From Tricholomella constricta (taxonomy: Eukaryota > Basidiomycota > Agaricomycetes > Agaricales > Lyophyllaceae): 64,000 nucleotides of DNA. The stretch spans positions 372,001-436,000 of the forward strand of contig JAACJP010000012.1 of NCBI GenBank assembly GCA_013368375.1, written 5' to 3'. The translations under genes and the position numbers were made by a program. Below the pieces are notes generated by a model, which was not told where the DNA came from, ran no database searches, and saw only the letters and a list, made by a program, of their open reading frames with translations. Positions 45,409 through 55,966 of this stretch are shown piece by piece (position 1 is the stretch's first letter; each line of letters begins with the position of its first letter).

Positions 45409-45990
45409 ATGCTTGTTTCAATACGACCATCTCCGACTCTGGCCTCGTCCATCCGGCGGTTACACGTCTCATCTCGGGCGTGTAACCTCGTCGCCCCGCC
45501 AGACCCAGTGTCGCACATGCGGCCCATTATCTACAGCGACGCCCCAGCACCAGCACCTCCGTCCCTCATCCGCCATCCTTACTCCCTTACGGAGTTTTCG
45601 ACGGGGTCAAAGAAGCGAGGGGACCAGTCTGCGCTCCAATTCAAGCTGCAGCGTCAGCAACTCGATGATTTCCACCAGAACTTTTGGTTCGACGTACGTC
45701 CCCGCCCCTCCTTCCGAGAGAAATATCTGACCGTGTTACAGAGCAACAAACGCTTCGAAGCCGCAAAACAAGCTGTCCTAGCGGGCCTTCCACCGTCGGC
45801 GACTGCGCTAGATAAGGAAAACACTCTTTCCGAGTTTTTTAAGCAGTGGTATCTACAAGAAGCGGCTCGCACAGACGAATACACGATGGAGTGGAGACGA
45901 CGCAATCTCGCGCTCATCAAGCTCGGCGCCCGCGTTGAACTGGAAAAATTCGCAACCCGCGTATCCGACATCTTCTCCTTCGGAAAATAG
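45409..45990 (+). CDS. COA8: Cytochrome c oxidase assembly factor COA8 / APOPT1 homologue
   Basis: Two exons (45409..45693, 45742..45990) encode 177 residues. An N-terminal presequence rich in Arg/Ser is followed by LVAPPDPVSHMRPIIYSD, matching the PPD-x-SxxRP motif of COA8. HPYSLTEF, a helical LQRQQLDDFHQNFWFDSNKRF and EFFKQWYLQEAARTDEYTMEWRRRNL come next. COA8 supports complex IV assembly in the mitochondrial matrix. The single intron is 48 nt, divisible by three and stopless, so retention would insert 16 residues. Removing it restores the family sequence FWFDSNKRFEAAK. The start is the first genuine ATG. The gene is convergent with NUP133, whose stop is 84 bp away. Confidence 0.88.
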   Translation: MLVSIRPSPTLASSIRRLHVSSRACNLVAPPDPVSHMRPIIYSDAPAPAPPSLIRHPYSLTEFSTGSKKRGDQSALQFKLQRQQLDDFHQNFWFDVRPRPSFREKYLTVLQSNKRFEAAKQAVLAGLPPSATALDKENTLSEFFKQWYLQEAARTDEYTMEWRRRNLALIKLGARVELEKFATRVSDIFSFGK

Positions 45991-46074
45991 GCGAGGCGCG
46001 AGAGCCAGCCATACTTTTTACACCTCGACGATATTACAAAGACTCCGATGTATCTCTACGAATATCCGTCATAA

Positions 46075-49000
46075 TCATACTCCAGCCTGCCACACGACAT
46101 CATGCACTGCCAGTTCCCGTACTCGGTGATACACATCGTTCAAGTCCAGCTCGCCAAGTCGGTCGCATTCGAGGTTGTAGTCCTGAACAAGGGCGTCAAC
46201 TTGCTCCTGCGAGAGGCCCGGCCATCGGGAGGTTATCTCGGCTGCTGAGGGTGTTATGAGGGCAACATCAGGCAGAGTTTCATAGCCTTCCGGTTGGTAC
46301 TCTCTAGGGAGAATCGCGCAGAGGGTGCAGTAGAGCGCTGTATTGCAGAATCGGGCATTCAGCTCTGCGTCCGAGACGTTGGCAGTTTTCCGTATACTGT
46401 CCCAGCTGTAGACGAGTAGACGTCAGCCAAAAAGGCAAGAATCTCTATGAATCCACTAACTCATCGTGGATGTATATCCGTCGCCAAACAGTCCGGAATG
46501 CAGAAGCTTTTCGTGCTTCAGGCAAATTCTACGGGCACGGTCAACCATGCTTTTTTGTGTAATCCAATGCAGAACTTACTTCTATTCGAGCAAGTAAATG
46601 CAACGCTGTGGCGAAGTCCTCTGGAGTAGACGTATTGTCCTTGAGTGTCAAAACGTCGACAGCGTCTTCGATGGATAATGCGCGCCCCTGGAGCAACCCT
46701 CGTACAAGATCTTTGAATACCTACAACCATCAGGTCAATACTGGTTATAGGTTCCGGTATGTGACTCTTACGTGTGCAAGGGCCCTTTTTTCGTATAACT
46801 TCGATGCCGTCGCTTTCACGATGATGTCAATCTGGTTATCGAGAGACTGTCGGCCACGAACGGCCTCGAGCGCAGATTTAAACTCTTGCAACAGGGCCTC
46901 GTGTACGCTGACGAAGTCCAAATCATCATGGAATGCTGAAAAAAGTTCATTTTTGAGAATTGCCTTCTAAGAAGTGCGCAAAACCATACCATCCAGAACA
47001 GAACTGTCAACTGTTATACTCGTTTCGTGCAGTGAAGCCAGATGTGAAAGTTTCCCAATACTGAGCATGAGCTAAGAACGAGCGGGTTCAATTTGCATGT
47101 GAAGAGATAGCGGGAGATATTTTACGTGTTTTGCTTCGAGGCTACTGGCTTGCTCAGCCTCTGTGAGAAGGGACGCAGCGGCTGCACCGTATCTCGCTTT
47201 TCCAAGATCATTGATCCACGAGATGGAGGTGTTGTGATTTTCCGCGAAAAACCTATCCAAGTAAGCGCTGTGCGAATCATCGTGGGCGAACATAATCCTC
47301 AGCTCTCCTAGAATGATTGAATCGTGAGCAAATGATGGTGTTTGGCTGACTGAATGCGTACCATGTTGGATGTACCAACGATACAACTCCGTCGTAAATT
47401 CGTCCTTGAATCGCTCGATATAGGCTTGTATCCGGAGTGAACTTGGGTTGTCCTCCGGTGGAAAGATTGTTTCCTTGTGACAAAGTGCGGCCAGTCCGGC
47501 GAAGTCACGATATTTTTCTGCAAGAGAGAATGCGGCCCCTGCATAGCCGTTTCTACCTGTTCATTGAACGAAATTTGAGTGAAAAATATTGAACATTGGC
47601 GTCGAGGACTTACGCAGAGTTTCAAGCACTTCTGGTCGAAGCATGTCGAATTTTGTGGCCAGCTCATTACGATCCCGCTCAGTGCCTGGTTCAGAAGCAG
47701 CGATGGGACTATCAAACATCGTCAACCTCTATTCAAGCATGGATAAATGGAGAAATCATACCTCCCGAGCCAGTCTAACCTCTCTTGAATGCAAGCAAAC
47801 AGGGTCCCAGCTAGATCAGGGAGCTGGGAGTTGGGCTCGGAGCCTCCATCGGCAGCACTTCCATGCGCAGGAGCGTCGATAGCCTGAGTTGTTGCGTAAA
47901 ACAGACTCAGCACTAGATCAATCACGGCAGGTCTGCTACTCCAGGGCTTGATCATGGGGAGTTCAATGCCATATACTCCGAGGTTGTACTCCCGATAATC
48001 GAAGGCTGAGCTTAGAACCGTCTATACACTGTTAAAGTTCACCTATTGCAACAGTATGCGATGAATTCATACCAAGACAATACGATTGGCTTCTGGCAAG
48101 AACTCAATAATTTCCCGACCAGTGAGAAGAGCGGCTTGAGTCGCAGCCTCATCAACCTTCCTGAGTAGCAGCCCGATGTCTGCGACATTGGAGCGGAAGA
48201 AAGCTCGAATGATGTCTTCATGATGTCCTTGACCTATTTCTCCCATGTATGCGTGAACGGCATCGTTAAGGATGCTGTGCTTTGGGTTTGTACTGCGATA
48301 TATCAGCAATGGTGAATTTGGGATTAAGCCATGAATATACATACGCCAAAAGTTCGTTATGTCTTATCCAAAGTTGATAACAAGCGAACAGCTTCTCGGC
48401 ATCCGTGGCGAGCTTTTGCCGGCTTTGTTGAGACATCTAAAAAAGTAGGCTCTTTAGAGGTCATGTTTGTGTTGGAAATGAGAATTAACCTTGACAAGGG
48501 CGACGTTGTCATTGATGAAACGTATAAGCCAACTCAATCTTTCCTTCCTCTCCGTCAACTGTGCACCCAAATCGTGATTCTTTTGAACAACCTCGGTGTC
48601 TTGGGATTCCTTGGTTAGCAGCATTTGCAAATCCTCTAATTACATACCTGACTCAAGGACCGCCTGGCTAAGTTGCTCTGCACCCTGCATCAGACTCTCC
48701 TCGTCTACGTCAGGTGGGAAGCTAAAGTGGAGCGGATTCTTTCGTACGAGACTGATAAGGATAATAATAAAAATACGTGAAGAACGGATCGCACCTCTGG
48801 CAATCCACTGAAAAGTATTGCCTGAGTCATGGCAGATTTGACAAGCTTTGCCTCTCCGTTTCTTCATTCATCACATTAGGAATGGACTATGACACGGACG
48901 CCAACAGCGAAAATCACTTACTCAAAGTCGTAAGCAAGAACCTTGTTTAAGTTGACGGTTACTTTCATCATGGTGGCAGCGGTTAACACCAAGAGAGGGC

Positions 49001-50782
49001 CGTCATCCTGACTAACACCAACCCCAAGAGTCCTATCCGTTGCAGACTTGAGTTCAAGGCGCTCTCTGTAGTCCACGTCTGGATTGACGGGTCAGTCAAC
49101 AAGATGGCGGTTTGTGAGGACAGAAACATACCTCGTGCGCACAGAGCTACAGTATCACCGAATTGAACACTGATCAAAGCACCATCTAAAACCAACTGGA
49201 TACGAGGATGCATGGGTGCGCCACTACTGAAGGTCTATTGAAATGCACGTAAGGAAAATGCACAAATAATTGGAGGCGAATTTCACTCACACTCTGATAG
49301 GGTACACTCCGTACGGTCAGCACCTTAAACACGTCGTTCCAGAAAGAAAGGTGAGCCAAAGCGTATATTCGGCGAACTCCAGTTCCATCCAACGCCATTG
49401 AAGAATCATCTTCAACGCCAGCGTATGATAGCAACACAGCCAGCTTGTCACTGCATAAGAAAGAAGGTGAGCATCGTATATGTAATGGATACATATCCTT
49501 CTGCGCACTCATCGACCGCCACATCCAACAATTCCAAATCCACTTGCTTATCATCGTCATCCACACGTGCTCCAAAGGTCTTCCTAATCGCTGACGATAG
49601 TATAGCGGACACGTCGCCCTCCAATAGCAGTTCTTCCCAGCCTTCAGGGCTCATAGACCACCTTTGTAATCGAGTATCGACAAGCGCCCAAACTTCCTTA
49701 CCACCGGTGGGTGTTTTGGCACCGAATGCAAGCGCGCTTACATTTTTGGAAAGGCCCGCCGCGACGCTTGGCGTGGAACCAGATGAGAAGATTGAGGGGA
49801 GCAATCGAGATAAAGAGAGGGAGTGGGAGGGCCGGGCGAAGACATGCGATGTGAGATGGTGTTTACCCCCAGATGCAGTGAGAGTCAAACGAAAAAGACT
49901 GCCGGCTGTCGTTGATGCGACGTATGTCTGCGGCTACGAAGGGTGAGCTTCGAAATCAAAAAAGGAAAGTATAGAATGAGCCTCACGTCTGAGCGGACAA
50001 GGTTAGTAACGGATTCGCCTTGGGATAGGTTCAACTTTATGGTTGTAAAATGGTCGCCACCCGCTAGACCAATCCCAATGCTATCCCAGAAGCGAATTGA
50101 ACCGTCCTGAGCTGCGAGTATCAAGCCTGGCTCGCGGGAGGAACCATACGGGATGAGCGCGTGAAAGGGAGGGTGTTGTTGTTCGGGATCTTGAGGACAT
50201 GAGAAGATGTAGCAGGTTGGTGTTCCTTTCACAGCCTGCAAGGAGTGTGAAGGATGAAAAAAAAGGGAGGAAATGAGGTTTTAGGCGACATACCTGAGCA
50301 TGTTGCCAAACAAAACAGGTCTGTGCCGACGCGACAAGTGCAAACCCGGTCACTGTATCGATATCCCCGGTGTATGCATCTCTGAAGAAGTCTGGAGTTT
50401 CTGGGATGAGATATTGACGCGTAATAGCAGACCATAATATCTTCGTACCAGCATTCTTCAACACCTGCTTCAGTTCCACCGGTAGGGCAGCATAGAATGA
50501 CACAGTCAGTTGATCAGACTTTGCAAATAGCGCATCTCCTCCCGCCCTCAGATTCATCCTTTCGCTGAGGGCGGAGCCTCCATCGTCGACATCCATTCCG
50601 GACAAAACAGACCCATTGTCGTTCAAACGGCTTCGCTCAGGTTGCCGAACCGGAGTGGCAAAACGAGACGTCGTTCTGCTGTTGGTATTTCCGGTGACTC
50701 TGATGCGTCTGGGTGGAGAGGTCGCTAGCGGCCTGTTGCGTGTCGAGCGCCGCGGTGCAGGCGACGGCGAGAAGGTAGCCAT
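46075..50782 (-). CDS. NUP133: Nucleoporin NUP133 (Y-complex)
   Basis: This multi-exon gene spans 4.7 kb. The N-terminal tail is Ser/Arg-rich (ATFSPSPAPRRSTRNRP). A beta-propeller follows with KILWSAITRQYLIPE, LILAAQDGSIRFWDS, WALVDTRLQRWSM and VRRIYALAHLSFWNDVF, consistent with NUP133-type propellers. The C-terminal half is an alpha-solenoid, ending VDALVQDYNLECDRLGELDL and QAGV. This is the usual NUP133 length and order. The protein anchors the Y-complex (NUP84/NUP107-160) to the nuclear envelope and to the neighbouring ring subunit. The gene shares strand orientation with the downstream-coordinate H2B copy 2 and MTase genes. Individual internal exon limits were not all resolved. Confidence 0.88.
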
Positions 50783-51196
50783 TTTACGCGCTTAAATATG
50801 GGGGAGCCAAGATGCAAAGCCCAATAATAGTTACAAGCAATTCCACGTGGGTATTAGCTTCTGCACGAGCCACACATCGACTCCGAGGCGATGGCTTGCA
50901 ATTTGGGCTCAACACCGTCCAGGATACATTAGAAATACAAAATACTCATAGGAATCTTCCCCAGATGAGAACGATATCCGCGAAATTCGATGCCGTTCAA
51001 TTGCTATGGACGAGATATATACATGAAGTTCCCACCACAGTAGCCAGCGTCACACGTTAGAGTTATCATCGCTCAGTTATCATCGCTCATCAGGGAAGTT
51101 GATAATATAGAAGTCCAAGAAACAAGGCAATAACAATAGCTATACAATGAAACGCAAATATACACCCGTGGTTTATGGATATTGTGAAGCGCGTCA
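50783..51196. other. Intergenic region NUP133 / H2B copy 2
   Basis: This 414-bp stretch holds the NUP133 promoter and the H2B 3' flank. An 82-codon plus-strand frame (50812..51060) has no recognisable character. The tandem 14-mer at 51061 is described separately. Confidence 0.4.
51061..51088 (+). repeat. Perfect tandem 14-mer, two copies
   Basis: AGTTATCATCGCTC occurs twice in direct succession, just 3' of the H2B copy 2 gene. Confidence 0.9.
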
Positions 51197-51784
51197 TTAT
51201 TTGCCGCCAGCGGAAAACTTCGTAACGCTCTTGGTGCCTTCTGAGATTGCATGTTTGGCAAGCTCACCGGGGAGGATGAGGCGGACACTGGTCTGTATTT
51301 CTCGAGATGAGATGGTCGACTTCTTGGAATACGACGCAAGTTCTGTGCGAAATAATAAGCCAATGGAAGGTTCATCGTCAAAGTGGCACTCACTCGACGC
51401 CTCGGTTGCTATACGCTCGAAGATATCGTTGACGAAAGAGTTGAGGATGGCCATGGCCTTGTTGGAGATACCGGTGTCGGGGTGCACCTGCTTGAGCACT
51501 GTTACATTGATAATGAATAAGCCTCATGCTGTAAACGAATATGAACGACATACCCTTGTAGATGTAGGAGCTGTAGGTCTCCTTGCGCACCTTGCGTCGT
51601 TTCTTCTTCTCGCCATCGGCGGGTGCAGGTGCCTTGCTCTTGCTGGCCGTCTTCGCGCCTTCAGATTTCGCGGGTGCCTTAGACGCAGTCGATGCAGGAG
51701 CTTTGCCGGCAGTGGATGCGGGCTTTGAGATACGTGAGCCTACAAATTGGTACTGAAGACAATAAGGCTAACTTTGGGTGCCAT
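51197..51784 (-). CDS. Histone H2B, copy 2
   Basis: Four exons (51784..51773, 51722..51554, 51498..51394, 51342..51197) encode 143 residues. Intron positions are identical to copy 1, including the 12-nt MAPK first exon. Exons 3 and 4 have exactly the same lengths (105 and 146 nt). The tail differs slightly ([14 protein letters not shown] against [15 protein letters not shown]), while the residues of exons 3-4 ([10 protein letters not shown] onward) are identical. The nucleotides differ at many synonymous positions and the introns do not align. This marks an old duplication or conversion kept under protein-level selection. No H2A gene lies beside it. Both copies are on the minus strand, about 12 kb apart. 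Confidence 0.97.
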
Positions 51785-52009
51785 GTAGAATTCGGGATGT
51801 CGAGGTGCTGCTATAGGTCAAGTCAGTATGCGTACACTCCAAATCTATTGGAATGATAAACATACATAAGGTGATGGTTAGAGCGAGATAATTAGGGGAC
51901 TAAGAAAGGAGCGAGTGCGTGGACGACGAACTGCATTCGACTTTTGAACGAAAGCATCCTTGCGGACCTTGAATTATCGGTTCCTAGGTCATGTGAATTC
52001 AACAGGCGC

Positions 52010-52046
52010 GTCACTGTGACAGACGCGTTTGTCACGTCGCGTGACG
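52010..52046. promoter_or_regulatory. ACGCGT box and GTCACG-N3-CGTGAC palindrome upstream of H2B copy 2
   Basis: ACGCGT lies at 52023..52028, about 240 bp before the start. It is flanked by GTCACTGTGAC at 52010 and a perfect inverted repeat GTCACG-TCG-CGTGAC at 52031..52045. AGACGCGTTT is close to AAGACGCGTTT upstream of H2B copy 1. A shared cell-cycle input is inferred. Confidence 0.5.
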
Positions 52047-52218
52047 ATTAAATCTACTCTCTGGCTCAACTCTGATAATCGGACTGTCCCTCCTTCTTTA
52101 AATTTTTATGCACTTGAACGTGTGCTTTGCTTATGACTTCCACTTGCAACGTTTCCGATATCTACTTTAGTTTGAGACCCGTCATGTTGGCATTTAAAAT
52201 GTTCGTCTTTGCCTGTAG

Positions 52219-53240
52219 CTACTTCTTGCGCGCAACCACCACGAAAACTTGGTATGGATATTCAAAAAGTCCGTCTGCCTTATTGATCCATACCCTCTCT
52301 TCACCCTTCTCTGCGATGGCTCTGACGTCGTTCTGCACTTCTGCCTTTTCTTCCTCCGACAGCACAGCAATGTAACTTTTACTTAAAGCTCGATCAACCG
52401 CGATGTCAACTGTCGTGGGCAGGGCATACGGCCAAACTTTTTCTGCTGGTGGCTGGAAGAATTGTTGATACGATTCTGTGTCGAAAACTTGGCGCCAGAG
52501 GTTGAGACGGAACTGTGGCGTCCCGTTTTCGTGCCTCTCAATACGGTTTCTTAACTGTGCTACCCAATGTGCTCGATCCCTGCAAGGCCGAATGAGCGTG
52601 TGATGCATTCAGAGTACTAGCTCTGCTCACCTATCCTCGAGATTCCAGATTAAAACTACCGCTCCCATCGGTTTGAGGATCCGAGCGAATTCTGCGAATG
52701 CACGATCGTAGTCGGGGCACCAATGAAAAGCCTTTGACTCAGGAGGTAAAGGAGCTTCGTCGAATCTGTCAAAGGACTCACCTGTGCTATAACAACAAGG
52801 TCCGCCCAATTATCTTGTACAGCCGTGCTCTCAAAGGTGCCGTCATCAATGGTCACCCGTTCATCTTTGACAGTTTGCAGGAACACTTCCCGCATCCCCG
52901 CGCTGGGTTCTATGGCCTTAATTTCTTTGATCTGGGATGCCCACTCGGGATGACCCAACAGGGCACGGGTGAAAATTCCGGTCCCAGCACCGACTCTGGA
53001 ATGCATGATGTCAGCTATCGAACCATCATGTTTTCAGCTACCTACTCGACGATGTTGATCGGAGATGCGCCCTGCACGACATCGCGAATATAAGACAGTG
53101 CAAAAGGCTGGTATGATGGGCGTGCCCTGGATAATAGTACCGCTCAAGATGTGTATGGCACCGAGTCAGATGACCGACCTGTCGTAGAGGTCGTTGGTCC
53201 CCTGACCAAAACCTGTTTGAGCAATTGTGTGGACGGGCAT
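52219..53240 (-). CDS. Class I SAM-dependent methyltransferase (Crg1/TMT1-like)
   Basis: Five exons (53240..53179, 53126..53046, 52995..52782, 52731..52631, 52579..52219) encode 272 residues. Motif I is NIVEVGAGTGIFTRAL, the acidic motif II is KAIEPSAGMREVF, and the post-I patch is ADLVVIAQAFHW. The C-terminal half has LKPMGAVVLIWNLEDRD and RNRIERHENGTPQFRLNLW. This pattern resembles fungal Crg1 and trans-aconitate-type small-molecule methyltransferases. There is no targeting sequence. The substrate is unknown; a small acid or drug-like compound is only a guess from family members. It is divergent from the sphingoid-base kinase 329 bp away. Confidence 0.88.
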
Positions 53241-53569
53241 CCTAGCTATGGCCTTGAAGTGCGCCGAGATAGATGTAGCGGCTGAGAATAAGATACTTGT
53301 ATGGTCTGAGATTGCGTACTACCGGTAGGTCTATTACTGAGCATCAGGAAAGACCGTCAGGTGTAAGGGAACCACATGCTTTGCTAAGAACTTCGCAGAC
53401 GAGGACATTGACAATCACAAGCCCTAGAGACGGCGCCCGATCGAATCCATGGACGGACCCTTAAAATCATTTGCAAATTCAACCCCAATCAATTTCCATT
53501 GCTTGCTCTATTCTCCATTTGCCTCCACCTTTTGCGCCTTACAGTACTGGAAGGAGCGCTGCGCTGGAG
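53241..53569. promoter_or_regulatory. Divergent promoter region methyltransferase / LCB kinase
   Basis: This 329-bp region lies between the opposite starts, with no repeat or gene seen in it. Confidence 0.4.
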
Positions 53570-55617
53570 ATGGCCCAGCAGGATATCACAATTCGTGAAA
53601 TCCATTCCGGGAAACTGATAACATTTGAGCGTGAAGCCGCCACCTTGAGAATCAAGTTTACTGGTGCGTGCAACATTCATCCGCTCTTGTACAAGGCTTT
53701 CTAAAGGATGCATCCGTTCACTTAGAGACAAAATCTCCCGTAGAAGTTGCCTACCGTCAAGTCATCGGAGCTACTTTCGACCCCAACAATGGTGTACTGG
53801 ATGTGGCTTACCTTCACAGGAAGAAGAGGGCGGATGCCAGGCTCACACTCGTGAGGCTCGAGGGCAAACCGCAGGGGTCGGAGAACTCTATGGTCGCACA
53901 ATGGGCGGAGACTCTTATGACGAATGCATACGAAGGTGCGCTGTCCTACTTTCTCCGGTCCCATCGGCCCCATACTTCCAAATGCGACGCTAGATTTAGG
54001 CGTTCCACGGAGAAGACGACTGAAGGTTCTGGTCAACCCTCACGGAGGAGTGGTGCGTGGTACTGTCATTACTATATTTCTCATCACAGAATAATTCAAA
54101 TTCTCAGCGGAGAGCTGTTGCCGTTTTTGTCAAGACAATTGAGCCAATATTCCGCACTGCGCAGTGCTCATTTGACGTTATTCGTGCGTCGAGGTCTTCT
54201 GACACTCATAATGTTTTCTTAAAGTATATTGTTTACAGACACCACACATAATGGTCACGCCTACGACATTGCTAAGGACCTTTCGTTGGATTATGATGTC
54301 GTAGTCACTGTTTCCGGGGACGGCCTCATCCATGAAGTCATGAACGGCTTCGCCAACCACGAGAATCCCAGAAAAGCCTTCAGTATACCAATCGCTCCCA
54401 TACCTACAGGGTCAGGAAATGGGTTGGCTCTTAACCTTCTAGGTCCCGAGGTGAGTGATAAGTTTGAATAATACGTCTATCGTGTTAACCTTTGGTGGGA
54501 AACCTAGCGCGGGTTTGATGTTGCGGAAGCGGCGCTAAACGTGATTAAGGGTGCGTTCTATCATCGCTCATATGTGTGCCCAATGATCTCATGTTCTCGT
54601 GGCACAGGAAAGCGTATGAAGGTCGACGTATTTTCGTTGACTCAGAACGGGAAACGGACGATATCATTTATGTCTCAAGCTCTTGGATTAATGGCGGATT
54701 TGGATATCGGAACGGAGAATTTACGATGGATGGGAGACACCCGCTTTGTGGTGGGGTTAATACGCGGAGGCAAGTGCCCCTTCTGATCATGATATTTCCA
54801 GAAATATCGATATTGATGCCTACCTCATGAAGTGATTCAGTTCAAATCGTGCCCGGTGCAACTTTCCTATAAACTCGCGGAAGGCGACAAAGTGAAGATG
54901 GCAAATGATCTACAAGCTCGACGCAACAGCCAAGAGCAAACCTCAGAAGACCCTCAAGACGCCAGTGGCGTACTCCCCCCATTAACTAATTTACCCGACG
55001 AAATGGATGGATGGACAACCTATGATGAACCTACTCTTTACATTTACGCGGGAAAAGGGCCGTTTGTTGGCAGGTACAGGTTCCCTTCGATCTTGTTTTC
55101 TCTTTGAATTCGTTGTTTTGTTTTATTGAACGGATTTCCAGAGACTTCATGGCATTTCCAGTCTCCCTCCCCGACGATGGTCTCATTGACATTATGGCAC
55201 AGCCTGTGGTATGTGACATGAAGCATATCCAAAAAAAAACTCCCTCGTGCTTAGCTTCGCCTCGTAGTCTTCGCGCAAGGAAATCCTATCCGCTATTGGA
55301 GGTGCAGCCAAGGGACAATTTTACTGGCACCCCCAGGTAAGATATTTCCTGAGCGTGAAAAGAAGGGCTGATGGCTGACGCATATGCTACATTAGCTCCA
55401 TTATGTCAAAGCCCACGCTTATAGGGTGAAGCCCCTTGTCTCGAAGGGCTCACTGGCCGTCGACGGTGAAATCTTTCCCTTTGAAGAATTCCAAGTTGAG
55501 GTCCACCAGAAACTGGCGACGCTCTTAAGCCCTCACGGATATTACGCTGCCGATTTCAGTTCTCGGCCACCTAGTGCTCCATCGGGGAGTAAGGAAAGGA
55601 AAGGGAATGAGCACTGA
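53570..55617 (+). CDS. LCB4: Sphingoid long-chain-base kinase (LCB4/LCB5, DAGK-catalytic family)
   Basis: The exons join into a protein of about 500 residues. After an N-terminal domain (ITIREIHSGKLITFERE...) the kinase core reads LKVLVNPHGG and FTDTTHNGHAYDIAKDL. It continues with DVVVTVSGDGLIHEVMNGF, whose SGDG nucleotide-binding motif is diagnostic, and IPTGSGNGLALNLLG. Downstream are SFMSQALGLMADLDIGTENL and SLPDDGLIDIMAQP. The enzyme phosphorylates dihydro- or phytosphingosine to LCB-phosphate, a signalling lipid in heat stress and cell-wall sensing. Presence of both SGDG and GSGN motifs argues for activity. The 5' end uses the ATG giving MAQQDIT; an upstream TTG frame was ignored. Confidence 0.9.
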
Positions 55618-55966
55618 TAGATATACAATCGGATGTGTGCAGGTATCTCTAAATTCATGATATTAATAAATCTTTGGTAGACACGGAATTGCCGATCAGG
55701 TATGTCGGTCATAGACATGGGGCCATTCAAAACATCCTGTTCTTTGCATATTAGATGTCCAGCGGGATGCGGTGTCGAGATGGTTGGCACGTAGGTATAG
55801 TTGAACGACAGCGGATTGAGCGAAAATTAGGAAATGAGTCGAGTCGCGTCGCGTCGCGTCTCGCGTAAGAACCTGATATATCACGTGATTCTGTCAATGC
55901 GATGATGCTTGTCAACGTCAGTGTAAGTTGTTGATTCCCAACGTTGAGCGCTGCGCCCTTGTAGTC
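55618..55966. promoter_or_regulatory. CMR1 promoter with GTCGC repeat and CACGTG
   Basis: This 349-bp region contains a GTCGC tandem repeat at 55843..55860 (about 3.6 units). CACGTG at 55882..55887 lies about 80 bp before the CMR1 start. Confidence 0.45.

Noticed and set aside
50812..51060. 82-codon plus-strand frame before H2B copy 2
   Set aside because: No similarity and no supporting splice structure.
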